Shown: positions 30,001-32,264, counted from the stretch's first letter. The stretch: DNA of 64,000 bases from Zooshikella ganghwensis DSM 15267 (GCF_000428585.1 NZ_AUAF01000006.1:30798-94797), one strand, 5' to 3'. Numbers and translations: made by a program. The notes: a model not told the origin generated them from the sequence alone.

Positions 30001-32264
30001 CATACTCAATACACAGTGATGAAGACTTATTAACGGACCAAGAAGAGTTAGCATTAAATACACAAGCTAATAATAAAGACTCTGATAACGATGGCTTAAG
30101 AGATGATTTAGAAATCATCCATTATACCAATCCAAAACTTGAAGATAGTGATCAGGATGGTTTAAAAGATGGGTTTGAAATTAAATATGATTTACAGCGT
30201 GTATTACCAGAAGATGATAGTGATCAAGATGGTTTAACCAACCTTGAAGAACAACAATTAAATACCAACCCTCGTGCAAAAGATACAGATCAGGATGGAT
30301 TATCAGATGAGCAGGAACTTCGTTTTGAAACTGATCCCACACGGTTTGATACTGATAATGGTGGGCGAGGTGATGCAGGTGAAATACTTGTAGATATTAC
30401 TGATCCTTATAATGGGTTTGATGATTTTATTCGTGGTAATTCTTCTAATGTTTGTGTTTGGCTGGATTATCGTTGTAACCCCAAAGTCTTCTTCCGTGAC
30501 AGCAATGGTGGAGTCTGGGCACCGACAGTGCTGTATGGTGGCATAGGTAATGGTAATTATTATGATGGAAGTGCGAGGAATGATAGAGAGTGGTTACATT
30601 TGAAATACAAAGTTGGAGGTAGCATTATTACCCGTAATGATAACCAACGGTATACCTCAAATGCTCTTGATTCAATAGCAAGCTCAATATTTGGACGATA
30701 TCACTCTTATGGATTAAGCCCTCAATATCAACAGCTCTACTACCCTAAAGTTAATTTAAGTAATCAGTTAGCGGCTACAAGAACAATCTATATCTCTTCC
30801 TATGGGCAGCCATTTGTGCGCTATATTGATACCATTTCTAATCAAGGTCAACTACCCCAAACAGTGAATTTAGGCTACGAGTTAGGTGAGATAAGTCATG
30901 GTGAAATAGTGGCCACATCCAGTGGTGATTTATCATTTGATATTGCACAGGATCGTTATGTTATCAGCCAAACGGGCGAAACGAGCTACTTGATCTGGGT
31001 GTTTGCGGGTAGTGCATTAGTTGAAAACAGTGGTATAAGTACTGACCCGGTTATAAAACCATCTATTGATGGAAGTCAGAAAGTAATTAATTATACGATA
31101 CATTTAAGTTCAAGAGCAGGTGCATCCATATTGCATTTTGTGGCTATGGCAGAGTCACTGGAAAGTGCTAAACAGCTTGCTGAAAAAATAGTGAGTTTAC
31201 AGGGGAATACATTGGATGGAGTACCTAGTCAGTTGCGTGATACTGTACAGAACTTTGCAGTATGCACAGATAATGATAATGACCTGCTGTGTGATTATGA
31301 AGAGAGTGTTTCAGCATCTACCGAAAATATGGATGCAGATAATGACGGTTACATTGATGGATTAGAACAACGTTTTCACTCTGAAATAAAAAATACAGAG
31401 TCGATTCCTGAACATAGTATTTTTGTAACAGTTCCTCAAGCGGTTGGTAATAGTCGGCTTTATAAAGTCAATCCTCGTAATGGTGCCGCAACGTTAATAG
31501 GTGATACTGCTCACCAACAGATAGCAGCAATTGATACGACAATAACGGGTGATTTAATTGCTCTAGCAAAATCTGATTCAACTACTGAAAACTATCAGTG
31601 GATTACCTTTGATTTAGAAAGTGGTATGACATCAACTTACTATGAAAATAGTACAGCTTTTGGTGGAGTACTTCCTGTTATAAGTAATAAAGTTTCTAGC
31701 GAAACCTCAATATCCAGTAATTCAATTACAGATATACTCGTACTGGGGTTAAGTAATAGTACTGATGGATACTTAGCACTTGATACTGGAAGTCAATCAG
31801 CCAGAAATCGGTTAGGTATTTATGAAATAGGTGAGCAATTAATTGATCTGACAGAGCAAGATGAAAATGTTGAGTCGTGTGGCCAAGCTATTGCTCAACG
31901 TGGTAATTACCCACAAGCACCCGTCTATGTGATTGCTGAATGTAAACTCTTTAAAATCGACTTAGTTAATAACAAAATACTGGCATCTGGCGACATATCG
32001 TTTCCAGACTCTTTAGGAGTGCAGCGTAAAGTTATTGCAATGGATTATCATCGTTGGCTTGACAAGTTTGTTGCCATTATTTCGGATAAAATAGTGGAAA
32101 ATGGACAAACACGTACATGGTTAGCCTTAATTGATCCTCGTTATGGAGATATTCGGTTTATTGGTGAGACGGTCACGGGTGCGAATACGATATCAGTATT
32201 GTTACCTGATGAAATAGTGAAGCGACCCGCTAGACCTCCATTTAGATACTCGATGCCATATTAA
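1..32264 (+). CDS. Giant multidomain surface/secreted protein, 5' end outside window
   Basis: The reading frame is open from the first complete codon of the window (base 3) to the TAA at 32262-32264, so the N-terminus and any signal peptide lie upstream; the TTG at 39 is only the first start-like codon. At least 10,750 residues are visible, Gln-rich, without membrane segments. By base position: five TIG/IPT, beta-propeller (LVIVD-like) and SbsA-type Ig modules (468-10385); Ig-like and further propeller-like stretches (10400-18330); three Big_1/filamin-like domains (18335-19335); then TSP3 calcium-binding arrays alternating with Ig, carboxypeptidase-regulatory-like and unrecognised domains (20190-31380); and a last propeller-like segment ending in an Arg/Pro-rich tail. 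No LPxTG, autotransporter barrel or type I secretion glycine-rich tail is seen at the C-terminus. The role is inferred to be adhesion or a surface fibre. Base composition becomes clearly more AT-rich after about 23200, suggesting a mosaic origin. Existence of the gene is certain; function is not. Confidence 0.95.
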   Translation, partial: SGTATPTAVPFTLGLNEQRNQITLQPSSTLAANQAYQLRLQSSADRRSDTLPVFTMDFTTGALSAAPLVIHQVTPSALTIEGGEVTVELDNVSGNLSLQLSGMPLETLSQTDLGNGRTRYQVRAPRQLAGPATLEASTDQGGYAQFVGAVQYLDPLLLSTVTPSQGPLTGGTRVRILGQGFRGDAGGMAIKVGNQSLSADVIKVLDSNTLEIITPPGPLGTVDIQVAQADGSAGVLSSAFTYQQTVQSNIAGGEKQRILALALDPTENYLFASTGSEILILDAQASRYTSRAENPLNPDDLLNRVDLNKDGIDDRILAKIALPKGLVALDVEPYFEQGVDRLFVTAVRLQDGQPSQPELMVLAVDALNLANTTVIKRLPLPGEVAQGLTVKNYKSLVAMGRAGVGLVDSFYQQKLYLVDQQLMPQQTPVLDVAQALEVERIPGQSVYVAVGGDYDYQSFKLNEGAGGLFIVEQQAASSASDRTESASGLVVLSQLPVAANRVKVKGHFAYLAAGAEGLVIVDISNPLQPVIVRRLSEVGFVHDVDINGHLVYLALGKQGMVQVDIADPTQPVIVASLNAYQGNNLTQVVAGSATALGAGQSGNAQWVAQVVPDASLKIYDIDPQQQLSALPSGALEIILRFNKVVDGLDSNKGLFSLNDATGQPLPAKVSLQHNDVLLTLAAEHVKALQDQQPLQLAVKAGVASTIANTSQVLYRLAQDVYYTLYFNSGKDPAFSLVNITPHHVSTAQSTEVSVAVSVAAAHASQLKFYVGGVSVQPQAIEPDQQNESIWLAKLTIPPLSIPGLYDLSAALGTQQQRLQGAITASAPLSFTSINPGWGPAAGRQTVTVLGQGFEPGTTVSEGLQIWIGDTAVSQVEVLSSRELKLVTPKGLPGKHTVSGRDRFGHQALLEGERGYGYGLQQQVVLNTGNVHPTMLNVLPASGIVLTNGGYLQQGYTLVPVERTAFPDNYRAAAFAVQDPLHPLLVGGAPALTGDTQQLVKLGQILSLKQKQAAASLMQGTSLQLSSAEQQLLSQEGRYALTIGLDSSRIYPVTEWENSIARQRLYVASGVGGISRLNLDDQNAMQWLGDTDINGLTTDIIKQGNSVFALTAQPDPPDGIKAPQNCSFVGIPAEPDALIPVNYQVATDPLQVTDNALASVQANAQLKGQRGRYHKGWLYSGGIPAAVLWGNCPSWSGETLRAPESGSQTSQIMAVNLFDPALQANYDFQGNVLDFVFYQAAVQPDSQEPMAATYLIAALGTQGVELVPLHAAEQRVRIGLDELSPSGKYAARTLRIQGNTLWVATEQGLVMIDMTDPESPKVISAGNDEPVWDMAIHNDRVIGVADEGLRQFELPGALVMGVQVGGEQTGSQTNDQAPFITAGDKVSPGDQQLITVQFNELVSTESIQQPGALVLQRRVPEGLQNVPITFEAAPDAPASTAVQFKVSLEPNAVYELAVNQANTVRGRDLWLPFKQSLQTAAQSFKPFSIHNVSQGRVRYGNQEVPVVIHGRGFSADMQAQLNQYPLALSFIDENTLHIPAHTLDMLPLSSGQYHLRLSHAGYQQDWLGAVIISDATPLTAAKFWLAPDNTDQEGGQRINVTVDKPVLQPGTTVLLKARNSDQEIYSGQALTSEAAGAEAIQLQDDVQSQQAFSFLAPTVLAADLYEVWLRIPTGNSQQEVYVGDMSYTLPGGLAISLPNYPPMTIGAVTRWDNYLAVGVKSGQSRSASNRFLMNAGLELYDISLWDRPVRLSQLPMTDPVTGIERWDDTLFLANGQGGVQVVDIQDKASPLLVANVATPGYAAMDIALSAPTAEQTRVLALVAANDLGEGYLRFFSLEREGLTQAAALPTLTFSNDAQQQAGSGEQRLLGMPVDVAWQDGQLYVLTVHQGKLSLVIFDQLQPTVNYQVVAVPRANVGGDLASAKYAAALQVSPSQVTVATTDTSLILAKQDDQWSLRYWQQNPQQQVELASTGGQVLQAEQGGLRVTQSPVFALASVMPAKDSVLHPGATITLWFNQLINTESSVIGSSVSLLQANGSSLSSNNYRIEASNTLEGGQVIITLADTLSYSGVLRLQVSSTLVDLQGRSLASVIDQAYVMNDQHQPAITEVKRLVAGKQQRHYFHADGSEQAIIKGKYFGTDTANLHIKLGSQILNPADIVDVTDSQLTINVPALAMADASQSIPLTIKRLDTLTQATRYGALVILPKQQIVDFRPRTGPPQGGNWVDIYGLGFSHQTQVRFAEAVAGDLQVLSSRHLRVRAPAGSFGDVILQAQNTLFPGEQAQSTDAYFYTGTGTGSTELASDRASPVAKVLAREQILYAVTGGGMDVVNPQGEVVKRLTSNVARLSVFDLSDPVRPALIEKNIADQTLPYHFAVPQGLTPNGFTAIRQVADSLYLVGGQQLFYFDVSLPAEPQLITQFSLRGRASDLVASGNTLYVATQVGLQVLQIDSHQQLTELAFIEAQNLGGQPGLLFFTPEQLWLTLPATQQVKALALSTGAYQQQQVLDCQDMAGNKFTPHGIMVTEDLLWLASGRNASVVAYLPQQGERYVPVASLNLKQLEKGELLASELRLQGQYLYVVAGQGDIQVFNVADWLASRFSQRPELIQAYGITGNVTSLAVTAKALYAGTALLYEDGEARENPVSNEVIPRINHMGGGINTILPSQLMVIDQQPAARQLLAVEGTVAVQFNRILDATQVSNADEQLFSLTVAGETTPVAGYISQRVNNQGSQLIFTPAQPLLANKRYQVSVASAWQDIQGQTLGQPYAFAVTTTDAAQPVLRSVDQALGSWRGGQALTLSGEGFGLDTQVWIGDLLLSPEQVIERSPNKLVIQLPSYALAKAQNRAVNIKVTNGPLASTLTAAYTFIADPQIEAIGAWVNGQLQPNQKTFVFNSGQAFAIQGKGLSAETQVSINGVRVAQVKLVSSNLLELAIPANVLGPLQVAVSNDGFKQDVQRDISLQVRLQGQKQLLAVNQVARWQDLLVTARGTTLSLYSTAGSAVPVLLAELSLPEHPAAITLNDNTLGVILQTSQDVLLYELTNVYQPSLLNRLVHVASSNTTAQANTAATSNSFLVRGVNVLRQQGDILQLTTLNGRDWLSLNLRDQGEDLPILGLAATDYYLVVVKAGWLELRQLSQPETLVVAQPIAAQTLQQLLINKHRVGLVSGNTLYVYDTASLITGLAEPLLGAASIPDATDNDHYAWSGELLVQSQQAHIRFYDISVDRAVTDSQRLQLVTMTSPMAVGHYLKGLQLSRTLLEWWDSHAFYSIDLPFVLNSQTQPEQLYSEQQPLQLSIAQPNQWRSVGYQLANLQSGDDLSHTTRLDGRQVVLEPSGSTFAVGGLYQLRLVNEPAQVVQGVSFQHDIPWRLTTQPVLGRAPPQITSVKPSLVIKDQPYTFTLHGSGLADITSLQLGTLQLTQQQLTYDPQNQALTFTAALPTQGIQTLQINTAQGVQRIPAALNVVSPLVITQVQSNYIGGVDQVSNQAGQQVTVDISGYSSDVTLHWFPQSGGYQAGTGNQVAYQVQQPASGQTGSTAQLQFVTPASTAGLRYQVVARRALPATAAVESHTAAQMLLVVDDKAPAIKLVQTLSSQQPLRLEASEPIQASGPRAFSVTKIFKDYQTHSSPQEDISGRFADLLTQGNQLLLQLRPGQTLEVNAFYEVKLFGLQDQYGNAAADNALITQGTLTTLYQGTDSLPPNRQSVTLVNSTDNAPVTTATLVKTGSRYRWQIQANDNYLASEKLHYSYRLSFDGGQTYATSWLTARQGNVDIEVPAGTVGVALKAMISDGKQSIEKVWQFAATDPSLTLQRITMTPSPAEERQQSLMAFELTGDVDLVQSASVLIDNGQQAGWQPVTIDPATHQLTFTLTQPRLSDLPAAAGSGQTTRQIPVSLRLQLGNTGTSQLLTFTDSYLLGPDATPPQISIVSPLEGERVAKGQSLKVLLSSFDQFGIDRVEVCVNAADAQQPFTDATACQVLTGSNQLTLAIAKDAPALLRLQARAIDLNGLVSDTATVQLATVDATDILPELAIVAPNQGQTFYSGETLNLSLRMVNLAQAELHVALAGDTQHTNNPASVMITKPSAETDYVSYALTLPEVTEAMVAVLKLTTTASSQLPLPMVSQQLINVLPAPGISTAPEINVIPAQRVLSGSELLIQVPIPEGMTDFSKASTVAVAGVDQAQSFAFGDQWRHLRVVPGNAAIDIAATLQNRARQQVQQQHSVQRINYLSEQPSTYYQARTAGYALGQLVVVPGYRPDPAAPVNTTEPVQGLVWVENRYQGGYQLRDQHQVLYTSLQGRLQQLSFTGTGLVAVETSAEQQQLLFWPLISGTQSGDSVGRFGPPIKRLFLAELLGGSGDFIFTRSGNVLSGLQYRPGSASPGLLLPMLGKSLSGDIQQAVVVEQRVMVLVKRENQQSALVILTPSSGQQLHMAEINSLLVSELTLPEEGGENTNNWQGMSGLSDELYLWRGQQLQRIRLTDPVQPNSWTRQKISMLGDIQQVAHDGYLLWVLTQSALGNYWEVWHQAERVGLIPHTAHEVLITAQNLFKVEANTITQQSLLASAAQLSTLDLTEPNLAATSIEQIALPGGWLLTGLPAAPLQTAQKWYITNQQQQRLPAQQLSVIHTLNQTLQHILGASAPSLPLSAAILWLPAQQSEQNIVVHGLSHNQHLQQVLTLPASVNTDYQWTLPSQRQSLAEQGHLPLVLRAQQGSPSLQQVQINDQLLTPTYDIWGNYYLDWPAAATGEMVLAMQQPLQQQQAVDTVANESLATMVIAGIVNNSVHSEGSEVQLSVSVTGLDETLIQQGMTVQDLQLRLEDFNGATVFSEWLTDAQLTQVLNEGTVWRWRLPQVEQQASYRIKARAYIGQARYVTEQEVNLRVIPQVTLAVPELLPLPNHTYAGSTLNLAFKPDQANLAGQAVQKSIAIYDEQQQLLHAGGEQVRFTVPNAVRQLRVVATVDDGLGNQRQQQWQLSVRAAPQWAISADSLPFDAFLPVVGGYWYSQGATLRNLQGQSFTANGPLTALAMVGARLALAEQGIGITLAVTEGNQLQRQGHYPLAGRVQLMASNSRQLLVAHGQRLTLLDTDNFNALTQDSGTTVPPSWVLESPILGVQRYGSDFLCLTQQRLWKITAQGQQIKLLDGHSQFAGNTFSAMAVYRDAIYLALTNASASQQGLIRLVSGQSPQHMILPVNAQRLLALSGQLLALDSRQQTLQQIDISSPDAIQITAEWPITLSVDVDSEQQSVLAHNALNQSALSQGKLWLGGKAGQVIEWQRMTDYQTQLVTSAALFAASYPAPEHVLPQTEGFRGVVSDVALAQGTPILAGGHWGAAWLTATQQAGWQLQAYPPQAFTQATQQVAANIHYQFMVQPGLQRVLIQHRQTNQVREFIRNIDPQAIALTAHHLIIAAGSELYWLPLPAAGQPFTSSPYKADSAPHLSLGTAAIQQLTAHGQSVVALLDNGQLWQVTAAVAAAGQHQPWQPPLLLNEGDVDQPTAMALGDGALWLGQGSLIQRLDLITRQRQDIPLNQLLLSYLVYQDGLLWLAAQQADNTGQYWVQALDTQQQQLIADSRLSMDKPITAMAVDANQLLLGYGVQGAQLIQIPEQVLTASASRQQPLPQIISHLEVPLPVQFVQTQGIAAAAVYANEQLIAHWHQPPFTGTVRLPPWLPTGQTLQLKTTVEDVNGRVISATSEPFLVQLPAQPGNTFRVQALFAEHSWSPAPFIAEASIQQNQQPIAQVLFLHAEQENGPWQVAQSLVGTPYIYRDNLVTPATGTYLKVRAVDVFGNVAESKPRLFYRHADNRPPQISLTVAGSGTQQLTTSQGEVTAQATLGESYHFNVSLEDAESGIEQALLRKDGQVIAAAFAGQPLHYAVVPSAVGQAEYQLEVRDKAGNQQQLRAVVTVVGDRYPTLEALASSPSSQIYEQQSFSITVSAKDDIAIRQLQATWNGQTQTISFDQPQLRNYKLTLSDARTERLTQAITDTLTVQVTDSRGQKAQQTLSLQVLPDPVPDASRISLNYPAQTVYGATVAINLRHLSQADAMADALRLDLLQVTQTGTHVLTSLTNHQGRYDNYTHYVRLPVQPLPEHRYRFKVVLTDRLGQQQQGAEQQIILTQAPTTLVFTEVAKVVKVGQAPVYQVRVTDANGTGVAGQRVQWGLRDSSSGYVSQQGTNLTDTDGYASLTLNTSRQAKTYELQVSLMDYAAIAMVRQQIEVQAGVVAELRFSHLPATAAGDNLGIAVQGVDSQGNRVTDDNRTQFLIRLPNTQFQWVPSEQLVVQSVIEGSQNLSQALVTLANGQARLVLQAATQANRYLLPLQTAQGQGALRFSYQLDAHQLAFHTVSQLPINVIAGVPASVLLTDAQGQPQASGDVAAVDTHHEVALQLRLMDRFGNLAANQSAMHVPVYTTEPAQINQQGVTSLIALSQGQGQLVVTSEQYGEATVAIGLASGEAPPELTGIDHSSVFRIQFSAQPPEVSQALATNQQGSNTIQFIFTFDEPIELSGANGAAVTLRPKTGDTITDTPITGTVNLQGPQQLVFSPASPVALGSCYQFDTTGSTLKAQGRDEAIKVQQGEVCTPHLLWKYGQNISVSASQLTDPAPAHSPAQFMLTDPLSITAPLSLSLPYQLANGLSRYLLTNLKIHIGSATLGAEAVSSRDYTTSAWLTLPVNYSYNEPTISVVLPKDLLDQLAALSPPVRANEPVLVQLSGDYRVNNEQSFKLRTGRLAGVKVFAEAQDTDQDGLINGLEIMLGLRPDLADSDGDTKADGDEDLDSDGLSNLAELAEKTRLNRYDTDGDGLSDGSEVLTHKTNPLLADTDEDGINDGEEVRRIPPTSPLLADTDNDGVNDYTELVNGLDPTRNDMAEDRDNDGLSNGDEIKHGTYLSDSDSDNDGLSDGREVNELGTNPLSRDTDGDLLADADDPEPLIADQQPPQVVIAQPAANQPLLYGQQLQVNAEVTEAGRLVEVMFLVNGVQVARLTKPPYQFAVQLPSAGNQVEFEVQALDVSNNLGTSGPQPHALQNDPLTTVIGLVVDGQNRPLANVNVQVAGQSAQTAQDGSFVITQVPVARGELVALVSGQLAGQPVNTLSEAVQPVWGGTTQMGTITLQTPLVNVGYFNARQNAGQLYQRQIIEQAGFNAVLLNDLQSTSLNALDMLVLDINADRVDLNAQQRQALADFVAVGGVAVIHVAYWRSNALDWLPGSPATKLLSRYAHDNNYPFDRWDTLADGKAGRFTQLTQSYATRSYLPKDSLAATTQALMFCGERYQKQVSAIWYAYQQGWVFFSTIGLEITNESSVDRQTYAPNVLAYAYERSLLDSDEDGLADIREVSAGTNPYQADSDGDGLLDGFEQRFGFNPLQMGEEDADPDNDGLTNLAEQTAKTHPQQADTDGDNLTDGREVNEIHSSPLLADTDNDRLNDDVELANGADPTKADTDQDGLTDYEEINQWSTRPDKVDSDDDGISDAIEVRYFAEHGNKPLNPNNSADADEDFDNDGLTNKQEVVEYHTDPTQADQDGDGLSDGAEIAQGTNPDNPDSDNDGLLDGEDSHPKDVDTQSPQVALLKPAADSRLLHAQQLEIKAEATDDGRVASLGIYINGSLLQTINGGTASITYTVPEQIDTLRLEVMATDTNGNQATSGVFTYTVTDDPGTEVTGQVLDALNQPVAGVQVSIGTQQVTTNHEGRYQFTQLAATALTLQVTAETLFGKQLMTAKSEPFAPIPEGRVEVPALVLKRSGGWQLAEGLSDAEVTYPNQITFKHEIDGGGYRFDFYSNGYISRGHRDPVIQAHRLYVNDEEYRGPQTVQGRLSGREIYFPAVKIGELDVSRRVFVPYSDSYAQYLERITNTSNDVQKVNLTINGRLGAWANSLIVETSSGDQGFDSHDYYVIVDDSYSSWRDSTGFLFGDTSDKTLKPRRVSISGGFYNFDFEFTLSPQQTISLLHYAIQNRSNSYIKTIITRLLQEERTLSALTVEDFNAVANIKTYIDTDKDGIADADEVPLKLDPLNKDSDGDGLEDGFEQRYGFNPLSPAGAGEADQDPDNDQLSNLLEQQHKSNPTLADTDNDGLLDGAEVLTHHSNPTLADSDGDRLSDLEEVQAGTSPSLVDTDNDDLTDYEELKDYKTNPLQADSDNDGLSDGYEVNHNLQNVAATDDTDNDGLTNLQEFGLGTNPRLADTDNDQLWDGWEVNRFNTNPLANDSDGGGGYDSDEILVHGTDPNSANDDFSIYDTGSYFSDENSRYWEVRENGAAAIRYRGGEFTRLQLSQQNSTINYGNNRRHLGSDGREVFFGIQSIHSLLVGRRTYIPNVGGAFVRQMEILHNPTDDEITIAVYLKGLFFVTDQYTEIHTTSGDDVLTLDDDYLILRNKNDSSHPVLGHVFAGPHVMADPTDDTYGRSNDNDWLVAFNVTVPAKSTRILTHFLRQEGSVELALENAKQTQRFESAAYNYLTPEQQAAIVNFYAYPDQDQDGLSDEQEIALGTDPNNIDTDNDGIVDGKDTEPTQADTESPVISIIEKPDSGTEIYATQTINIKASITDNGLVKQVIVKLNNEQIITRDKGGEQTFAIQLSEATSQQIDIIAVDSNNNQQLSTLNLTINPDPGMTVSGRLVFSDTLNGEDITQGLRDITVNIMSKAASESGGEVIDTADWPSIVTNQDGYFTLNHIPSLKGEFVVDINAQMGNQPIVWRSELITPEAKKQLALGEIEPKWQIIDGEFLKKMGQFNVEMRQYDLDSEQLVYTSLNDGIIPHFYGEDYIAYSDDKPQFLLGNGTVIFGNITNGSTLSQDAYQQLLATRPYLIFYHGEQLPKRTLNYSVGFEWGTESDGYSEVPERFSSSPIQVINFENQELLITYQNVPDKVHFAINPGGVTNPENIDVMRIPIGLTIDKNTAIEFNYQNPQVVNKRYIRLAPLADGGYWVTSGHFGDRYLVDSDRDGIPDIKEILMSLDHQNRDTDGDGLFDGFEVTYDYEPRFIGEVGSEAGFDWDEDELTSLQEQEALSSPSSEDTDGDGLLDKDEVNTHNTLPYSPDSDGDLLADAAEVAINLNPNLADSDQDGLDDYEEKMIYFTNPLQADSDNDGMPDGFEIKYQLTRTGAEEDTDGDGLNNKDEATHGTNPRQPDTDGDYLWDGEEVTVGSNPLLANSDGQGRQDGEEILVDYSDPSQAADDLTAKELVEGTLQFTPLDHIRINREGRLVFDNNTVLTAFAQLTLGFDTGTSTLFDDDIKRLHDNIGAAVAEITLDNGVKKAEGMINFRLQQINNVRVTRKLQVINDQTQFISGLRYLEVFSNPTDAIQPVKARILSDFTYRTQSQIITSSGDDQLTAEDQYVIFQATDRYSRKAYFAHVFAGPNRDLRPAQSTGIRVDSNNDWQIDYEFNIPAKSTRYVLHFFLTASSVNELQQMVSKVLTMPEMVITGLTAQEQQQTSNIFAFTDQDLDGVADVDEAGQGTDVAKADSDGDGLLDAEDPAPQQADNIAPSINIQGISEGQQVIAGQTLKLQVHTTDDGKVAQLQLAENNTVLQTITDRAQLNSGDGYSITYQVPDQAGQTAAQLTFTVQDTNNNQQTKTVNLTIITDPGTTLTGRVINELGQPLANVTVIVDEQNSVQTDTEGRWKIENIPARVSEHQVRYSLLAGGYTYTNKEVLNEWVSGGETQLNDMTLTFAGEAMPVLRDTSQQQPSAHQPIGVKQPVHRNALLPITPKNCRIFGEPCRQVLIDFAGILRLLPESQSAFTTRSPFLAILGTQEQAPESGDVYYWEDNQRWVLQWQSIPLHANNIVPVPMYEEVPTVEIFNDDLLPGDENPFLVWLRSDAPLSLNVDPSIPRNSYRLNMSKDGTIKLYYQQVQLEDGFSAHISLFKDFARYKFNNYNYRVDFQQANNLSFPNNGTDANERYEGTFPLSNHIITYLPDGTGHYRITTEQACVDNDHDEVCDGREYILGMSTEKQDTDGDGLWDNFELKYGFNPLVDEGINDQDTDQDGLTTLQEQLHFANPKQKDSDGDGIIDGEEVNSHQTLAYSIHSDEDLLTDQEELALNTQANNKDSDNDGLRDDLEIIHYTNPKLEDSDQDGLKDGFEIKYDLQRVLPEDDSDQDGLTNLEEQQLNTNPRAKDTDQDGLSDEQELRFETDPTRFDTDNGGRGDAGEILVDITDPYNGFDDFIRGNSSNVCVWLDYRCNPKVFFRDSNGGVWAPTVLYGGIGNGNYYDGSARNDREWLHLKYKVGGSIITRNDNQRYTSNALDSIASSIFGRYHSYGLSPQYQQLYYPKVNLSNQLAATRTIYISSYGQPFVRYIDTISNQGQLPQTVNLGYELGEISHGEIVATSSGDLSFDIAQDRYVISQTGETSYLIWVFAGSALVENSGISTDPVIKPSIDGSQKVINYTIHLSSRAGASILHFVAMAESLESAKQLAEKIVSLQGNTLDGVPSQLRDTVQNFAVCTDNDNDLLCDYEESVSASTENMDADNDGYIDGLEQRFHSEIKNTESIPEHSIFVTVPQAVGNSRLYKVNPRNGAATLIGDTAHQQIAAIDTTITGDLIALAKSDSTTENYQWITFDLESGMTSTYYENSTAFGGVLPVISNKVSSETSISSNSITDILVLGLSNSTDGYLALDTGSQSARNRLGIYEIGEQLIDLTEQDENVESCGQAIAQRGNYPQAPVYVIAECKLFKIDLVNNKILASGDISFPDSLGVQRKVIAMDYHRWLDKFVAIISDKIVENGQTRTWLALIDPRYGDIRFIGETVTGANTISVLLPDEIVKRPARPPFRYSMPY
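468..10385 (+). repeat. Five tandem TIG - beta-propeller - SbsA-Ig modules
   Basis: Protein-level repeat of about 2 kb per module inside the giant gene. TIG/IPT signatures (GG.....GxGF followed by a glycine-rich beta pattern) occur near 505, 2515, 4500, 6655 and 8365, with extra TIG domains near 4730, 6310, 8610 and 10120. Propeller segments contain LVIVD-like strings such as EGLVIVDISNPLQPV (about 1550), QGLVMIDMTDPESPK (about 3920) and GGVQVVDIQDKASPL (about 5330). Each propeller is followed by an SbsA-type Ig domain carrying the 'FN(K/E/Q/R)' strand (about 1920, 4190, 6040 and 8065; the fifth, about 9870, is diverged). Nucleotide identity between modules is low, so the duplications are old. 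Confidence 0.8.
18335..19335 (+). other. Three Big_1/filamin-like domains in the giant protein
   Basis: Three consecutive ~100-residue segments show the invasin/intimin Big_1 pattern: 'V.D.NG..VAGQ.V.W' followed by 'T..DG.A...L'. The best copy starts near 18335 (VTDANGTGVAGQRVQW, then TDTDGYASLTL). The next two, from about 18640 and 19025, carry 'GVDSQGNRVTDDN' and 'LMDRFGNLAANQS'. Such domains form rigid rods in adhesins. They are followed by an SbsA-like Ig domain (19400-19700) and then the first TSP3 array. Confidence 0.65.
21310..21930 (+). other. ThuA/GATase-like insert within giant protein
   Basis: About 205 residues with alternating hydrophobic strands and helices rather than the Ig pattern: VNVGYFNARQNAG, then LDMLVLDINADRVDL, then QRQALADFVAVGGVAVIHV. 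The order 'monitor a strand, ALxDFVxxGGxxxxxH' resembles the glutamine amidotransferase-like fold of ThuA/DUF4350-type proteins. No catalytic Cys is visible at the expected elbow (VAVIHVAYW instead), so it is probably a non-catalytic binding module. It lies between a carboxypeptidase-regulatory-like domain and a TSP3 array. Confidence 0.4.
23190..23930 (+). other. Unrecognised 'TSGD' domain, copy 1
   Basis: About 245 residues after the second carboxypeptidase-regulatory-like domain and before a TSP3 array. Shared landmarks with the three later copies are 'RRVFVP', then an N-T/S pair, then VETSSGDQGFDSHDYYVIVD, a Gly/Phe motif (FLFGD) and a strand ending LSPQQTISLLHY. This copy also marks the start of the AT-rich part of the gene. 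I do not recognise the family. Confidence 0.55.
24645..25355 (+). other. Unrecognised 'TSGD' domain, copy 2
   Basis: Best-preserved copy. In order it carries GRRTYIPN, FVRQMEILHNPTDD, IHTTSGDDVLTLDDDYLI, GHVFAGP, NDNDWLVAFNV and PAKSTRILTHF. The alternation of hydrophobic residues suggests an all-beta sandwich. It is flanked by TSP3 arrays on both sides. Confidence 0.55.
27470..28250 (+). other. Unrecognised 'TSGD' domain, copy 3
   Basis: Carries VTRKLQVIND, VFSNPTDA, IITSSGDDQLTAEDQYVI, AHVFAGP, NNDWQIDYEFNI and PAKSTRYVLHFF in the same order as copy 2. It follows a long TSP3 array and precedes a short one, as copy 2 does. Confidence 0.55.
30420..31262 (+). other. Unrecognised 'TSGD' domain, copy 4
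   Basis: Most divergent copy. It carries ATRTIYISS, FVRYIDTISN, IVATSSGDLSFDIAQDRYVI, VFAGS and a final strand SSRAGASILHF. It has a longer N-terminal part with three Cys/Trp-containing strands (CVWLDYRC). It lies between the last long TSP3 array and a single short TSP3 motif near the protein's C-terminus. Confidence 0.5.

Larger units (their letters stand above)
20190..31380 (+). repeat. TSP3 calcium-binding arrays linking C-terminal modules
   Basis: Arrays of the thrombospondin type 3 / calcium-binding motif D-x-D-x-DG-L-x-D-x-x-E recur at about 20190-20775, 21928-22655, 23930-24645, 25355-25500, 26748-27460, 28250-28395, 29715-30420 and 31262-31380. The sequence is rich in GAT/GAC codons and typical repeats read TDxDGLxDGxEV...TNPLxADxD. 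Long arrays alternate with short ones. Between them lie Ig-like domains (about 20780, 22660, 25490, 28390), each followed by a carboxypeptidase-regulatory-like domain (about 21060, 22930, 25770, 28690). The layout is a repeated supermodule. Calcium binding is inferred from the family. Confidence 0.9.
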
